Assembly (NCBI RefSeq): GCF_001277995.1
Contig: NZ_CP009220.1
Span: forward strand, 1,550,001-1,614,000
Direction of reading: 5' to 3'
DNA: 64,000 nucleotides
Origin: Corynebacterium deserti GIMN1.010
GTDB lineage: Bacteria > Actinomycetota > Actinomycetes > Mycobacteriales > Mycobacteriaceae
Shown: positions 1 through 8,670 of the stretch, piece by piece
Layout: every line of letters begins with the position of its first letter
Numbering within the stretch: the stretch's first letter is position 1
The notes under the pieces: generated by a model
What the model saw: only the letters and a program-made list of their open reading frames with translations
What the model was told of the DNA's origin: nothing
Databases searched by the model: none
Program-made: the position numbers and the translations under genes

Positions 1-3000
1 TCGGTAATGCGAGGTCAAAGACAAACCTGGGTAAAACTGGCGCATGATGGAGTTCAACGAACCCACAATGCCACCATCAGCGTATCCAGCCACATAATCA
101 CTCATGAATCCCGCAAACGTTTTACCCTTTTTGCCGGCTTCATTTGCGGAGAGGAAAAGGTCACGGGAGCGCTGATCTTTCAACGCTTCCGAAACCAGAA
201 CACCCTCACCCTGGCGCATCGGGACGAGCTGGTCATCCCCATCCGCCATGCGGGAAAAGCCCGGCAGAATACCACCGCGAGCAAAACCAATTTGGATAGG
301 ATCAGGCGCATCCATGCCGGTGAATTTAGCGACCGCGCCAATAGCTTTGAGCAGACCGTTATTCCACACGGTATTGACGATGAACCTGATTGGTGCTGCA
401 GCGAGCTCTTTCAGACCATCCCAAATTTTGCCGATAGCATCGACCGCAGTCTGGAAAGAACCCTGGACTGCATCAAGCCCACCCTGCAGGCCGCCGAATA
501 CGACGCCGACAATGAAATCTTTGCCAAGGCCTAGCAGGTCAGTGAAGCCGTCCCAGATCCCGGCGATGGCGCCGAAGATGTCTGAGAAATACATATGCAG
601 GCTGACGATCGCGCCGACCAGTACGTCAGCGAAAACGCTGGCGACGCTGCCCACCAAACCAATAAGTGGGGCGAGAATATTGTCCGCTACCCACTGGATG
701 ATATTTGCGGCGAATTCAATGATTTCAGCGACCACACGCACCGCACCGACCAAACCAACAAACGCAGCGACCAGGACTCCACCGACGATTCCGGCGATGA
801 TTTTTAGGAGCGGCATCAGGACTGGGGACAGGAAATCCCAGAGCGCCTTGAAAAGGTCGTAAACGCCCTTGATGGCTTCCCAGAGGGCGCCACCGAGTGC
901 ACCGGCGACCTCGAGGACCGCCTCAGCCAAGGACTGCACTGTCTCCCACAAAGAGCTCAGCGTTTCACCGAGCTGATCTTTTGTGAATTCATACAGCCAC
1001 GTGAGCACCGGCTCCGCAGTATCCCACGCATCATGGAAAAACTCCGTGAGCTTATCTCGGAAATCGAAAATACGATCACCCAGATCAGCAATAAACGTGA
1101 TTAGCTCCTCGGCGCCCTCTTCACCGAAAAGCTCAGCTAGTGCACCATACCCCCAGTCGCCACCAGTGAACGCAGCAGCGATCTCCTCCCACGCACTGAC
1201 CACCGTGTCTTTAGTATCAATTGCCCCATCGCGAATATCGAAAAGGAAATCAACAACGCCAGAATCTTCAGACAGCCCAAATGGCAGGCCTGTGTAGTCA
1301 CCATCGAAAAGGATGTCCCACACACCACTGCCAAGATCTTTAATACTGCCCAGTGTGTCGCCGACGCTTTCGACAATTGGTGAGTCAATCACCGACTGGG
1401 CAAGGTTCCCAGCCCACTCATTAAATTGCAACGTGGACTCAATCGCCCAACCGTGGATATTACCCTTGAGCTGGTTAAACATTCCCGTGAAGGTATTTTG
1501 AGTATTATCCGCCATGGTCTGTGCAGACCCCGCGAAATCACCCATACCCTCACCACCAGCAGTCAAAGACTCAAGGAAAGTAGGGATCTGGTCAACGCCC
1601 AAATCCTCAACCGGCGTGCCAAACAACGCAATCGCGGCATTGGCGCGCTCCGCAGGATCTTCAATCCCAAGCAGTCCCTCTGCGGTCAGCTTCAACGCTT
1701 CCTGAGCGCCCTCGCCACCCGCAGCGATTTTCGACGCCATCTCCCCCGCCGACAACCCGATCAGGTCATAAGCTTCCGTGGAGGTTTTCGACATATCGGA
1801 TCCACGCAAAGAGAATTCCTTGATCGCATCACCGGTCTTGTCGATCGCGTACTGGCCATTCTCCGACGCAGCAACCAGCATCGCCATAGCATCAGCACCA
1901 TCAATACCCAAAGTATTGAAGTGCTTTGAATACTCGTTCATCGCGTCGAAAACTTCATCCTGCATAGCTGCAGGTACTTTCTGCATGCCAGCGGTGAGCA
2001 GGTCCAGGCCCTCTTGGGCATTGGAGACCATGCCGGAGTTCAGCATCACGTCGATAGTTGACGCGGTTTCTTCCGCAGACCGCTGGAAAGTCTGATTAAA
2101 GGCCATGAAATCATCACTCAACTGCGCAGCTGTCTGTCCGCCCATATGAGCAATCTCATCGCCCAGCACCTGATTGATCTGAGTGACCGCCAACGCGGTC
2201 TCCTCATAATCCCCCATGCCAGAACCCATCGCGTCCGCGATCTCACCTTGCATGTCACGCGCAGCATCAGCAGACAAACCGAACTGGTTCTGCATATTCA
2301 CACGAGATTTAGCCAGGTCATCACTGAACTTCACAGCTGCGCCAGCAGCAGTGCCCAATGCGCCAGCGATAGCCATGACACCAGCTGCCGGGCCACCCTT
2401 GAAGCTTTCTAGGAGATCGCCCACTCCACCGAGCGGGCCACCCATATCGGATACTTGATCTTTCAGGCCACTAAAGCTATCTTTCAAACCGCCGAAAGTG
2501 CCCTTGGAATTGCTGACCTCGTTGTTCAGGTCTAGCTGCGCTTGCTGGTATTTTTCAGTAGTGCGCTGCAAATCTTCCAACTGAGATTTGTGCTTCTGCT
2601 CAGCGTCAGTAATATCCCGCTCAGCTTTGGTGAGCTTGATGGTTTCATCAGTGACCTTGGCGCGAGCTTTCTCCACCTTAGCCTGCTCAGCGAGACCAGA
2701 TTTGCCCTTTTTCAGAGCATCCTGATATTTCTCCTCAGCTGCAGCCTGCTCCGCAATAGCAGCATTCAGCCGATCTTGCTGAGCTTTACGCTTGCTAGTG
2801 GAATCCTCACGAGCGCGGTCAAAATCATTAAGCTTCTTCGTCGATGCCGCGACTTGACGCTCCAAAGACTTCACCGAATCATTAACAGATTTCTCCACCT
2901 CAGACGCAGCTTTTTTACCTGCATCCCTGGCTGGCTTGATCAGCTTGTCATTGAGCTGGCCTGCGATGCCAATAAAGCTAGGTGCGATAGGCACATTAAT

Positions 3001-3018
3001 AAAACCAAGCTCAGCCAT
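1..3018 (-). CDS. Phage tail tape measure protein (3' end outside window)
   Basis: The frame is open from the ATG at 3018 to the window edge, at least 1006 codons, so the C-terminus is missing. The protein starts MAELGFINVPIAPSF. A long charged helical, coiled-coil-like stretch follows (about residues 40-150, rich in K, E, Q and D), then an Ala/Gly-rich segment and several hydrophobic helical blocks around residues 700-850. This layout is typical of siphovirus tape measure proteins, which set tail length and help DNA ejection. An AGGAG ribosome site precedes the start. It lies directly downstream of the two putative tail chaperone genes, the usual place. Its length, order and composition support the call; no enzymatic domain is recognisable in the visible part. 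Confidence 0.9.
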   Translation of the reverse strand, partial: MAELGFINVPIAPSFIGIAGQLNDKLIKPARDAGKKAASEVEKSVNDSVKSLERQVAASTKKLNDFDRAREDSTSKRKAQQDRLNAAIAEQAAAEEKYQDALKKGKSGLAEQAKVEKARAKVTDETIKLTKAERDITDAEQKHKSQLEDLQRTTEKYQQAQLDLNNEVSNSKGTFGGLKDSFSGLKDQVSDMGGPLGGVGDLLESFKGGPAAGVMAIAGALGTAAGAAVKFSDDLAKSRVNMQNQFGLSADAARDMQGEIADAMGSGMGDYEETALAVTQINQVLGDEIAHMGGQTAAQLSDDFMAFNQTFQRSAEETASTIDVMLNSGMVSNAQEGLDLLTAGMQKVPAAMQDEVFDAMNEYSKHFNTLGIDGADAMAMLVAASENGQYAIDKTGDAIKEFSLRGSDMSKTSTEAYDLIGLSAGEMASKIAAGGEGAQEALKLTAEGLLGIEDPAERANAAIALFGTPVEDLGVDQIPTFLESLTAGGEGMGDFAGSAQTMADNTQNTFTGMFNQLKGNIHGWAIESTLQFNEWAGNLAQSVIDSPIVESVGDTLGSIKDLGSGVWDILFDGDYTGLPFGLSEDSGVVDFLFDIRDGAIDTKDTVVSAWEEIAAAFTGGDWGYGALAELFGEEGAEELITFIADLGDRIFDFRDKLTEFFHDAWDTAEPVLTWLYEFTKDQLGETLSSLWETVQSLAEAVLEVAGALGGALWEAIKGVYDLFKALWDFLSPVLMPLLKIIAGIVGGVLVAAFVGLVGAVRVVAEIIEFAANIIQWVADNILAPLIGLVGSVASVFADVLVGAIVSLHMYFSDIFGAIAGIWDGFTDLLGLGKDFIVGVVFGGLQGGLDAVQGSFQTAVDAIGKIWDGLKELAAAPIRFIVNTVWNNGLLKAIGAVAKFTGMDAPDPIQIGFARGGILPGFSRMADGDDQLVPMRQGEGVLVSEALKDQRSRDLFLSANEAGKKGKTFAGFMSDYVAGYADGGIVGSLNSIMRQFYPGLSLTSHYR

Positions 3019-3042
3019 GGAAAACTCCTAAAAATAATGTGA

Positions 3043-3663
3043 TTATGCGGACAACCCACGGGCACGCATGCGCTTGATCTTCTCGCGCTCTTCACGCTCA
3101 GCGTCCATCTCAGCCAGCGTTTTCAAAAGCATGTGTGGTTTCTTCGCCTCCGAATTAGCAGCCACAGACTGAGCCAGCATGATCTCCCCCGCAGCTAATG
3201 GTGTGACGATGCCAAACATCGCTGCGCCAAAACGAGTCTCAGGGCGAGCCGCTAAATCAGCCACAAGGTTTGCAACACGACGGCTCGGAATCTCACCACG
3301 CAACCAGCCAAAAATATCGATCTGAAAATGGCGCAAAAAATCAACCTCAATAGCCTCCAAATGCTGCAGAGCCAAGCGCAGGTAATGAAGCTTCTCTGCA
3401 CTGAGTCCTGCCGCTTCCATCCAAAGGGTAAAAAGGCGCTGCCAATCATCAGGGCTGGGGAAAAGGGAAAACAATGCGAACCCGGAATTAGTGGTGAGGA
3501 GCCGCCGAAACTTCGACGGATTCTCTAAGAATGTGGCGCACCACTCCACACCAAGCGTCATAGGGTCAGCTGTCATCTCAAGATCAGCTGACCTATCCCC
3601 CACGTGAAATGTCACAATGACAGTGGGGGCTGTGCCCATTTCCCGCAGGAAATGATCAAGCAC
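3043..3663 (-). CDS. Probable tail assembly chaperone, second gene
   Basis: A 206-residue protein starting at GTG 3663, two nucleotides after the stop of the preceding 119-residue gene, so translation is probably coupled. It sits between the tail tube region and the tape measure gene, where siphoviruses encode the chaperones that coat the tape measure during tail assembly. It has an alpha-helical, Leu-rich middle and a highly charged C-terminus (EREEREKIKRMRARG). I do not recognise a named family; the function is inferred from position and size. The -1 frameshift that often fuses such gene pairs is not supported here. Confidence 0.6.
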   Translation of the reverse strand: MLDHFLREMGTAPTVIVTFHVGDRSADLEMTADPMTLGVEWCATFLENPSKFRRLLTTNSGFALFSLFPSPDDWQRLFTLWMEAAGLSAEKLHYLRLALQHLEAIEVDFLRHFQIDIFGWLRGEIPSRRVANLVADLAARPETRFGAAMFGIVTPLAAGEIMLAQSVAANSEAKKPHMLLKTLAEMDAEREEREKIKRMRARGLSA

Positions 3664-3665
3664 TT

Positions 3666-4025
3666 TTAATCAGATTCTTTCTTAATCATGCCGATGGTCT
3701 CAGCCACCTTTTCCGTGATCATCTCAAAATCAATAACCATCGCACCCGCAGCCTTGAGCTTGAATTTTGAAGTCTTGGTGATAATCGAATTCACCAGCAC
3801 TGGATAATTCATTTCAGCCATAGCTTCGACCGCTTCATAAGACCAGAAGCGTTGGTCTTTGATCACATCAAGAGTGATTGAAGCGCCGTTGTAAAGCACG
3901 ACATCGAATGGGACGGTCTCTACTGTGCTTGGTGCTTTTTCGATGGTCTCTACAGAGTCCTCAAAATCGTTATCAACATCGTTGACAACAACCTCTGGCT
4001 TAGTGCTGTTCTTGCGTGGTGTCAT
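3666..4025 (-). CDS. Probable tail assembly chaperone, first gene
   Basis: A 119-residue protein with an acidic, low-complexity N-terminus (about 40 residues) followed by a compact domain containing FDVVLYNGASITLDVI and a helical C-terminus. It follows the major tail protein gene and precedes the 206-residue gene by two nucleotides, matching the G/T chaperone position of lambda-like tails. An AGGAAA ribosome site lies before ATG 4025. The function is inferred from gene order; sequence recognition is weak. Confidence 0.6.
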   Translation of the reverse strand: MTPRKNSTKPEVVVNDVDNDFEDSVETIEKAPSTVETVPFDVVLYNGASITLDVIKDQRFWSYEAVEAMAEMNYPVLVNSIITKTSKFKLKAAGAMVIDFEMITEKVAETIGMIKKESD

Positions 4026-4156
4026 GGCGGTTTCCTTTCAGGTAAAACAAAAACCCCACACCAGGTGGCGCAGGGCGAAAAAGTGGTGGCAGTTTCAAGC
4101 AAAAGACTGTGAGGGGCCCAGGCGAAACCGCCACGGAAAGCCAAGGCCCCGACCGA

Positions 4157-4864
4157 CTATGACAGATTAATCAAATCAGCGTCACCATCAGACACCACAG
4201 TGGCCTCCATAGCAGTACCCTCACCCGATGCATCAGGAATAAACGCAGTGCCATCAGTTACCTGGGTAGCTACGTCAGCTACGGTCTGGAAAATCTTCTC
4301 CTGCACTTCCACGACAGCTCCATTCTCATCAATTCGGTAGAACATTTCTTCGACGGCATATCCGTCATCACCATTCTTGTAGGTGGCGGCAATAGCGCGA
4401 GCGCTAGGTGCATTACCGGTGGTACGTGCTGCGACAGTGAGGTCTGCCTTTTCGCGAGAGACCATCACTCCGATAACTCCAGACTGGAATTTGTGCACAC
4501 GAGCAACATAGGCCTTAGCAACCTTGTTTGAATGCTTGCGGTACAAAGTGCCGTTCTTCTCGGTAGTTTCTGGCCACTCAATATAATCCAATGCTGGGGA
4601 GCCTGGAATCACATTGGTGGTAGAGGTCAGCGCACCCTTGGTGTAGTCAGTAGCGGACTGACCACCGGTTAGCTGGGTGGTGTTCGACGTGACCTCACGG
4701 GAAAGTTCGAAGGTGGAATCTGCTGGCTCAAGACCAGCGGAGTGCCAACCGCCAACAAAAGTGCCGGTAGCTCGGTCAATCTTCGGATCATCACCGAAAT
4801 ACAGTAGGGTTTCTTTATCTTCCAAGACCTTAATATCAAGGCCCTCGGTACGGGACTTCGCCAT
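4157..4864 (-). CDS. Major tail (tube) protein
   Basis: A 235-residue protein, MAKSRTEGLDIKVLEDKE at the start, with alternating beta-rich segments, an ELSREVT/TQLTGGQSATDYTKG stretch and a flexible Ala/Thr-rich C-terminal part. Size, beta-rich composition and position between the head-tail joining genes and the chaperones fit the major tail tube protein of long non-contractile tails. In the 131-nt gap that follows (4026-4156) there are short GC-rich inverted repeats that could attenuate transcription after this highly expressed gene, but none is a clear terminator. Confidence 0.75.
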   Translation of the reverse strand: MAKSRTEGLDIKVLEDKETLLYFGDDPKIDRATGTFVGGWHSAGLEPADSTFELSREVTSNTTQLTGGQSATDYTKGALTSTTNVIPGSPALDYIEWPETTEKNGTLYRKHSNKVAKAYVARVHKFQSGVIGVMVSREKADLTVAARTTGNAPSARAIAATYKNGDDGYAVEEMFYRIDENGAVVEVQEKIFQTVADVATQVTDGTAFIPDASGEGTAMEATVVSDGDADLINLS

Positions 4865-4876
4865 TGTTAGGCTCCT

Positions 4877-5323
4877 TTACTCAAATGATTGAAAAAATTT
4901 GGACATGCCAACTGAGATCGACATGGTGGAGACGTAACCACCAGCGAGGGAATCAGGAGCGACCACAACGCCAGTAGAACGAGATTTCGAAACACCTAAA
5001 CCCAACCCACCAAAAGACGAGGTCAGGAAGTCATGAATGTTTCTTCCCCACTTGCGTGAGGTATCAAAAGATGGTGAGTGCACAGTAATGCGCACCAGCA
5101 CACGATCATGGCCAGTCTCACGCGACTGCGAGGCATCATCAGCCACCACGACCGCAACCCCAAGATTGGGATTCCACCCATCCGGCAAACGATGTCGATG
5201 GATATAGGAAAAGGCACTGCCATCAGAATTGAATCTTTTCGGCAATGCCTTAGTGAGCCGCTTATGCACCAAGGTGACGGCATCATTACTGACCGGTATT
5301 TTCACCCTCACTCCTAAACTCAA
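4877..5323 (-). CDS. Probable tail terminator / minor tail protein
   Basis: A 148-residue protein just upstream of the tail tube gene and overlapping the 3' end of the gene before it by 38 nt. Position and size correspond to tail terminator (gpU-like) or tail completion proteins. It contains GVAVVVADDASQSRETGHDR and a central HDFLTSSFGG segment; I see no catalytic motif. The call rests mainly on conserved siphovirus gene order: connectors, terminator, tube, chaperones, tape measure. Confidence 0.55.
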   Translation of the reverse strand: MSLGVRVKIPVSNDAVTLVHKRLTKALPKRFNSDGSAFSYIHRHRLPDGWNPNLGVAVVVADDASQSRETGHDRVLVRITVHSPSFDTSRKWGRNIHDFLTSSFGGLGLGVSKSRSTGVVVAPDSLAGGYVSTMSISVGMSKFFQSFE

Positions 5324-5621
5324 GTCCTAGTGACTCAGCAGCTTTAGTGAAAGCTCCCGTGCGCGCTTGGTGCGCCACCGCATACGGATGGTTGACATGG
5401 ACATGCACCCACGGCCGGCGACCAGAATTATCAGTGGGGACAATTTCAAAAACTTTGTCTTTCACTGACCACTTGGTGGGATTATCGCCGATGGATTTAG
5501 GCCACGTCGCTTTCGCGACATCGACGAAATCCTCAGCGACTTCCATGAGCCGATCATCCAATGCAGGATCCGCCAGAATCTTCTCCACCAAATCATTGAT
5601 GTCGAATTCCTTAGAGGCCAT
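5286..5621 (-). CDS. Head-tail joining protein (HK97 gp10-like position)
   Basis: A 111-residue protein starting at ATG 5621 (MASKEFDINDLV), chosen because GGGGAGGTG sits 4 nt upstream; an in-frame start 15 nt earlier has no such site. It overlaps the preceding gene by 11 nt and the following gene by 38 nt. It contains WVHVHVNHPYAVAHQART and TKAAESLGLEF, which resemble small neck/connector proteins of actinophages. The exact family is not certain; it is assigned by size and by position among head-completion genes. Confidence 0.55.
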   Translation of the reverse strand: MASKEFDINDLVEKILADPALDDRLMEVAEDFVDVAKATWPKSIGDNPTKWSVKDKVFEIVPTDNSGRRPWVHVHVNHPYAVAHQARTGAFTKAAESLGLEFRSEGENTGQ

Positions 5622-5973
5622 CGGACACCTCCCCACGTGATACTGTGACGGTCACTTTAGGTCGATGACGTGCCAGCATTGGACGACGGCCAATGCTGTA
5701 ATCAAATGACTTGATTGCATCCACTGTGAACTCCTCACCGCGCACCCGCACTACATCACCATCGCGAAACACAGTCCCCGCAGGCGCTAGAATTTGGTAT
5801 TTCGTCACGTCGCCATGCATGTACCCGTCGCCGTTGACTACCTGATCACCCGCTGGGGATACGACGCAATGCCGAATCTCCTCAATGACTGGGCGATCCT
5901 GGAGCATGTCGAATTCATCACGCTGCGCCACACCAAGCTTGTATACCGATTCGCCGCTTTGGTGGATAGTCAT
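5611..5973 (-). CDS. Head closure / head-tail connector protein
   Basis: A 120-residue protein, MTIHQSGESVYKLGV, whose ATG at 5973 overlaps the TGA of the previous gene (ATGA), a coupling seen throughout this operon. An in-frame GTG 12 nt upstream is possible but less likely. The middle is beta-rich with YQILAPAGTVFRDGDVVRVRG and FTVDAIKSFDYS, like SH3-type or beta-barrel head-closure proteins that plug the portal after DNA packaging. Function is inferred from fold impression and order. Confidence 0.55.
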   Translation of the reverse strand: MTIHQSGESVYKLGVAQRDEFDMLQDRPVIEEIRHCVVSPAGDQVVNGDGYMHGDVTKYQILAPAGTVFRDGDVVRVRGEEFTVDAIKSFDYSIGRRPMLARHRPKVTVTVSRGEVSDGL

Positions 5974-6404
5974 CGCGATTCCCACTCCGGCCAGGGTTTC
6001 ACTGCGGGGAAATCACCACGAGGGTACGCTCCAACGAAAAGCCCGAGAGCTTCTTTCTGCGCATCAGCTAGACGGACACCGGAAAAGGTCACGGCGCCTA
6101 CATCTGCATATGTCACGCTGTCAGACTGTGGCCCAGTCGTAGAAGATGCGGAGCGCACACCAGCATTGGGCCCAATGATGATCGCAGCAGACACCATCTC
6201 GCGGATGACATCTTTAGCTTCACCATCGAGCCATGGAGTGACAAGAACCTCAGAATCAAAAAAGCGCCCCTCTTTCAGGAACGCTCTGCGAATCTTTTCC
6301 TCAGCATCATCAATGAGAATGCCGATCCGGTCATATGTTTCAGGCCCCGGCTGTGGATCAAGCCGTGCCACAATGTCAGTTACACCTACAAGTGCCACAG
6401 CCAT
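5970..6404 (-). CDS. Head-tail adaptor, Gp19/Gp15/Gp42-like
   Basis: A 144-residue protein with an alpha-helical N-terminal half (VTDIVARLDPQPGPETYDRI, then DDAEEKIRRAF) and a central VIREMVSAAI helix, then a beta-hairpin region (SVTYADVGAVTFSG) and a short C-terminus ending PEWESR. This pattern matches the Gp19/Gp15/Gp42 family of head-tail adaptors of Gram-positive phages, which bind beneath the portal. It is followed with ATGA overlap by the head closure gene. Confidence 0.7.
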   Translation of the reverse strand: MAVALVGVTDIVARLDPQPGPETYDRIGILIDDAEEKIRRAFLKEGRFFDSEVLVTPWLDGEAKDVIREMVSAAIIIGPNAGVRSASSTTGPQSDSVTYADVGAVTFSGVRLADAQKEALGLFVGAYPRGDFPAVKPWPEWESR

Positions 6405-6413
6405 CTCCTTCTA

Positions 6414-6785
6414 CTAGGCAGGGATAGCTGCGATGAGCTCATCCTTGGTCTTGAATTGGGTGGGGTCAATCTTCATGGCGCGAGCGTAGCTATCCCACTT
6501 GTCACGATTGTGAGCGTTAGCTGGGCGTTTAATGATGGAAGTCTCGTCCACCACTAGATCCTCATCTGGTGCTACTGCATCCAGATTTGGTTCATCCTCT
6601 GGATAATCTTCTCCCTCATCGACTGGCTGCTCAGCGATGACACCAGCGGGGACAGCCGCACCAATCTTAATCAGGTGAGCGCCCTTAGCCTCATCGACAG
6701 TGAATACATCACCCTTGGTGAAATACTCGTAGTCGTTTTCGCCTACGCGCTTGCGGAATCGGTCACTGACCAGACGAAGTTCCAT
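6414..6785 (-). CDS. Small capsid-associated protein with C-terminal HeH/SAP-like motif
   Basis: A 123-residue acidic protein. Its ATG overlaps the TAA of the capsid gene by one base (TAATG), so it is probably translated by ribosomes finishing the capsid gene. The N-terminal part (GDVFTVDEAKGAHLIKIGAA) resembles small proteins encoded after the major capsid gene in many phages. The C-terminus (WDSYARAMKI, TQFKTKDELIAAIPA) looks like the helix-extended-loop-helix motif found in Rho-N/SAP-like domains. A head-tail or capsid accessory role is inferred from position. Confidence 0.5.
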   Translation of the reverse strand: MELRLVSDRFRKRVGENDYEYFTKGDVFTVDEAKGAHLIKIGAAVPAGVIAEQPVDEGEDYPEDEPNLDAVAPDEDLVVDETSIIKRPANAHNRDKWDSYARAMKIDPTQFKTKDELIAAIPA

Positions 6786-7705
6786 TACTTAACCCCCGTA
6801 ATCCACGCAGCTGCCTTTGGCTTGTCGAATCCAATGATGCGCTTACCGGAAAGCTTGTAAGCGATGGTGTCGCGCTCTGGGTAATCATAAGGGCCGTACA
6901 TGGAAAGTGGGTTGGTGTCAGACACAAAGCCTGGACGATTCTTGGAATCAAGAACAAGCACACGATCGGTGTACCAGAAACGAGGAATGACGATCTGCAG
7001 GCCGTTGTAGCCCTGTGCAGTCAAGCCTTTGTAGCCAGCGAAGAGTGGATTATCAGTGGCAAGATTGCCAGTGAATGCCGCGCGCACCTCTTCGGACTTT
7101 ACAAAGCTTCCCATGAGGGAGCGAGGAATGACAATGGTGTCAGGATCGAAGCCATAGGTTGCTTCCCCCTCAGCAACATCAGGTACTGCAGCGTCCGCGA
7201 TCAATTCAATTGCTTCATTGGTATCCCCCAATGGATCGCCAGTGGCATTCTTCCACAGGTCAGTAGCAGTCACAGTGCCAATATCGGAAGCTTCCAGCAG
7301 CGCCTTGATGCGCTTGTAGCGGGAAAACTCGGCAGCATTCTTAAACTGCGCCAGGGACTTCGCAACCTGATTTACCTGGTTTTCATCGCGCATGTCATAG
7401 GAGAATTCCAGCATGCGGCCTTCCTTCTCACCAGTGATCATGACGCGAGTGCCACCCTGCGCACGAGTGGTAGGGTACTCGGCGAATTCGGCGACAGTCT
7501 CAAGACCATCAGCAGCGAAAGGAACTGGATCCTTCTCGTACGCGACGGAGCCGTTGTTTCGACCTAGATCTTCGAAGATTGCGCCTGCTAGATCCCAGTC
7601 CACCAGGTAGTCCACGATTGGCTTCGCAAAGTAGGTTGGGTTAGCCAGAAGCTCAGAGACGGTGTAGGTTGCGCCGTCGTTTACGGAGTAAATAGGTTCA
7701 GCCAT
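6785..7705 (-). CDS. Major capsid protein, HK97 fold
   Basis: A 306-residue protein located between the decoration protein and the head-tail adaptors. It has an N-terminal arm, a long helix around NQVNQVAKSLAQFKNAAEFSRYK (a spine-helix-like segment), a central domain with FGFDPDTIVIPRSLMGSF-type beta strands and a C-terminal YPERDTIAYKLSGKRIIGFDKP segment, all usual for HK97-type capsid subunits. The visible N-terminus has no long scaffolding (delta) domain, which fits the separate protease-scaffold gene upstream. The start ATG follows the previous gene by 14 nt. Confidence 0.85.
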   Translation of the reverse strand: MAEPIYSVNDGATYTVSELLANPTYFAKPIVDYLVDWDLAGAIFEDLGRNNGSVAYEKDPVPFAADGLETVAEFAEYPTTRAQGGTRVMITGEKEGRMLEFSYDMRDENQVNQVAKSLAQFKNAAEFSRYKRIKALLEASDIGTVTATDLWKNATGDPLGDTNEAIELIADAAVPDVAEGEATYGFDPDTIVIPRSLMGSFVKSEEVRAAFTGNLATDNPLFAGYKGLTAQGYNGLQIVIPRFWYTDRVLVLDSKNRPGFVSDTNPLSMYGPYDYPERDTIAYKLSGKRIIGFDKPKAAAWITGVK

Positions 7706-7719
7706 GATTCATGGTCTCC

Positions 7720-8109
7720 TTAGGATAGGCGCACAAGCGCACGGGTAGCGGTAGGTGCAACGTCGGTGACGATGCCCACAACAGAGCCAGCAGTCCAGAG
7801 CTTGGCTTTGCCGAGATCATCGGCACCAACCTTGTCTCCGAACGCAAGCTGAGCGGTGGTTTCGAGGTATACCTCCATGCCGGAGTATGCGACACCAACA
7901 TGTTCTGGCTTCTGGCGCACGAGCATGCCATCGACCGGATCGGTCTGTGGACCAGCGTCAGTGACTGCGACACCAAGCACCTTGGAGGAGTCCACACCAG
8001 CGACACCAACGCCACCAGTCTTAGCCTCCATGATCTGACCACCAAGCACGGCTTCAACCGCCTTGAAAGTCTTAGGGCCGGTCTTAGTAACAATGTTAAT
8101 TCCAGGCAT
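7720..8109 (-). CDS. Capsid decoration protein, DUF2190-like
   Basis: A 129-residue Gly/Ala/Val-rich beta protein (GVGVAGVDSSKVLGVAVTDAG, DKVGADDLGKAKLW) placed directly before the major capsid gene. Small proteins with repeated short beta strands in this position are usually capsid stabilising (decoration) proteins, often annotated DUF2190. The ribosome site AAAGGAAAA precedes ATG 8109. The alternative is an uncharacterised structural protein. Confidence 0.65.
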   Translation of the reverse strand: MPGINIVTKTGPKTFKAVEAVLGGQIMEAKTGGVGVAGVDSSKVLGVAVTDAGPQTDPVDGMLVRQKPEHVGVAYSGMEVYLETTAQLAFGDKVGADDLGKAKLWTAGSVVGIVTDVAPTATRALVRLS

Positions 8110-8121
8110 TATTTTTCCTTT

Positions 8122-8670
8122 CTAGAAATTAAGCTTGAAAGCTCGTTGGATTTCCTCAGCCTCATGTTCTGCTGAGGTGAGGTTGTCAACTTCCTTGACG
8201 TGCCCGGTTTCCGACCGGTGCACCAAACCAGCGCGCATGTTATCCAGGCGCGCCTTTGCATCGTCAAAGTCGTTGCGCAGCGCTTCAACCCATCGGGGTT
8301 GTGCTGCTGCGCCGATCTTGCCGTCCTTGACTGCTTGTGCTGCGATCTTTTCTAGGTTGGCTTCGGCGTCCTTGGCTTCGGCTTCCTTCCACTTCAACTC
8401 TGCTTCTTCGAGCTCTGCGAGGCGCGCTGCATCGACTTCGATGGTGAGTGGCGCGTCTGCATCAGTGTGTTCTTCGTCCACGGGTAAAGGTGCGGACGGT
8501 TCTGTGGTGGTGGTGGCTTCTTCCTTGTCGGGAGTGCCTGCCTGCTCAGTGGGTTCTTCTGCTACCTGCTCTTGTAGTGCTTCTTCGAGAGCGTTGATAA
8601 TGGTGGTTTCATCGGTGGCTTTGTCGGTGGGCAGGCCGAGGCGCTGCGCGATTTCATTCAGGAAATCCAT
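8122..8670 (-). CDS. Possible internally started scaffolding protein (same frame as protease)
   Basis: An in-frame ATG at 8670 begins MDFLNEIAQRLGLPTDKA, exactly at the domain boundary between the ClpP-like protease and the acidic helical region; a purine-rich AGAAAG lies about 11 nt upstream. In lambda the protease gene C contains the internally started scaffold Nu3. The same arrangement here would give a scaffold of about 182 residues. This is inferred from layout; start use cannot be shown from sequence alone. Confidence 0.35.
   Translation of the reverse strand: MDFLNEIAQRLGLPTDKATDETTIINALEEALQEQVAEEPTEQAGTPDKEEATTTTEPSAPLPVDEEHTDADAPLTIEVDAARLAELEEAELKWKEAEAKDAEANLEKIAAQAVKDGKIGAAAQPRWVEALRNDFDDAKARLDNMRAGLVHRSETGHVKEVDNLTSAEHEAEEIQRAFKLNF

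Noticed and set aside
3663-3690. Programmed -1 frameshift joining the two tail chaperone genes
   Set aside because: The second frame is the -1 frame, but it has a TGA at 3672-3670, so only the GAT-TAA junction is left for slipping and no slippery heptamer is there. Stop-restart at GTG 3663 explains the arrangement.
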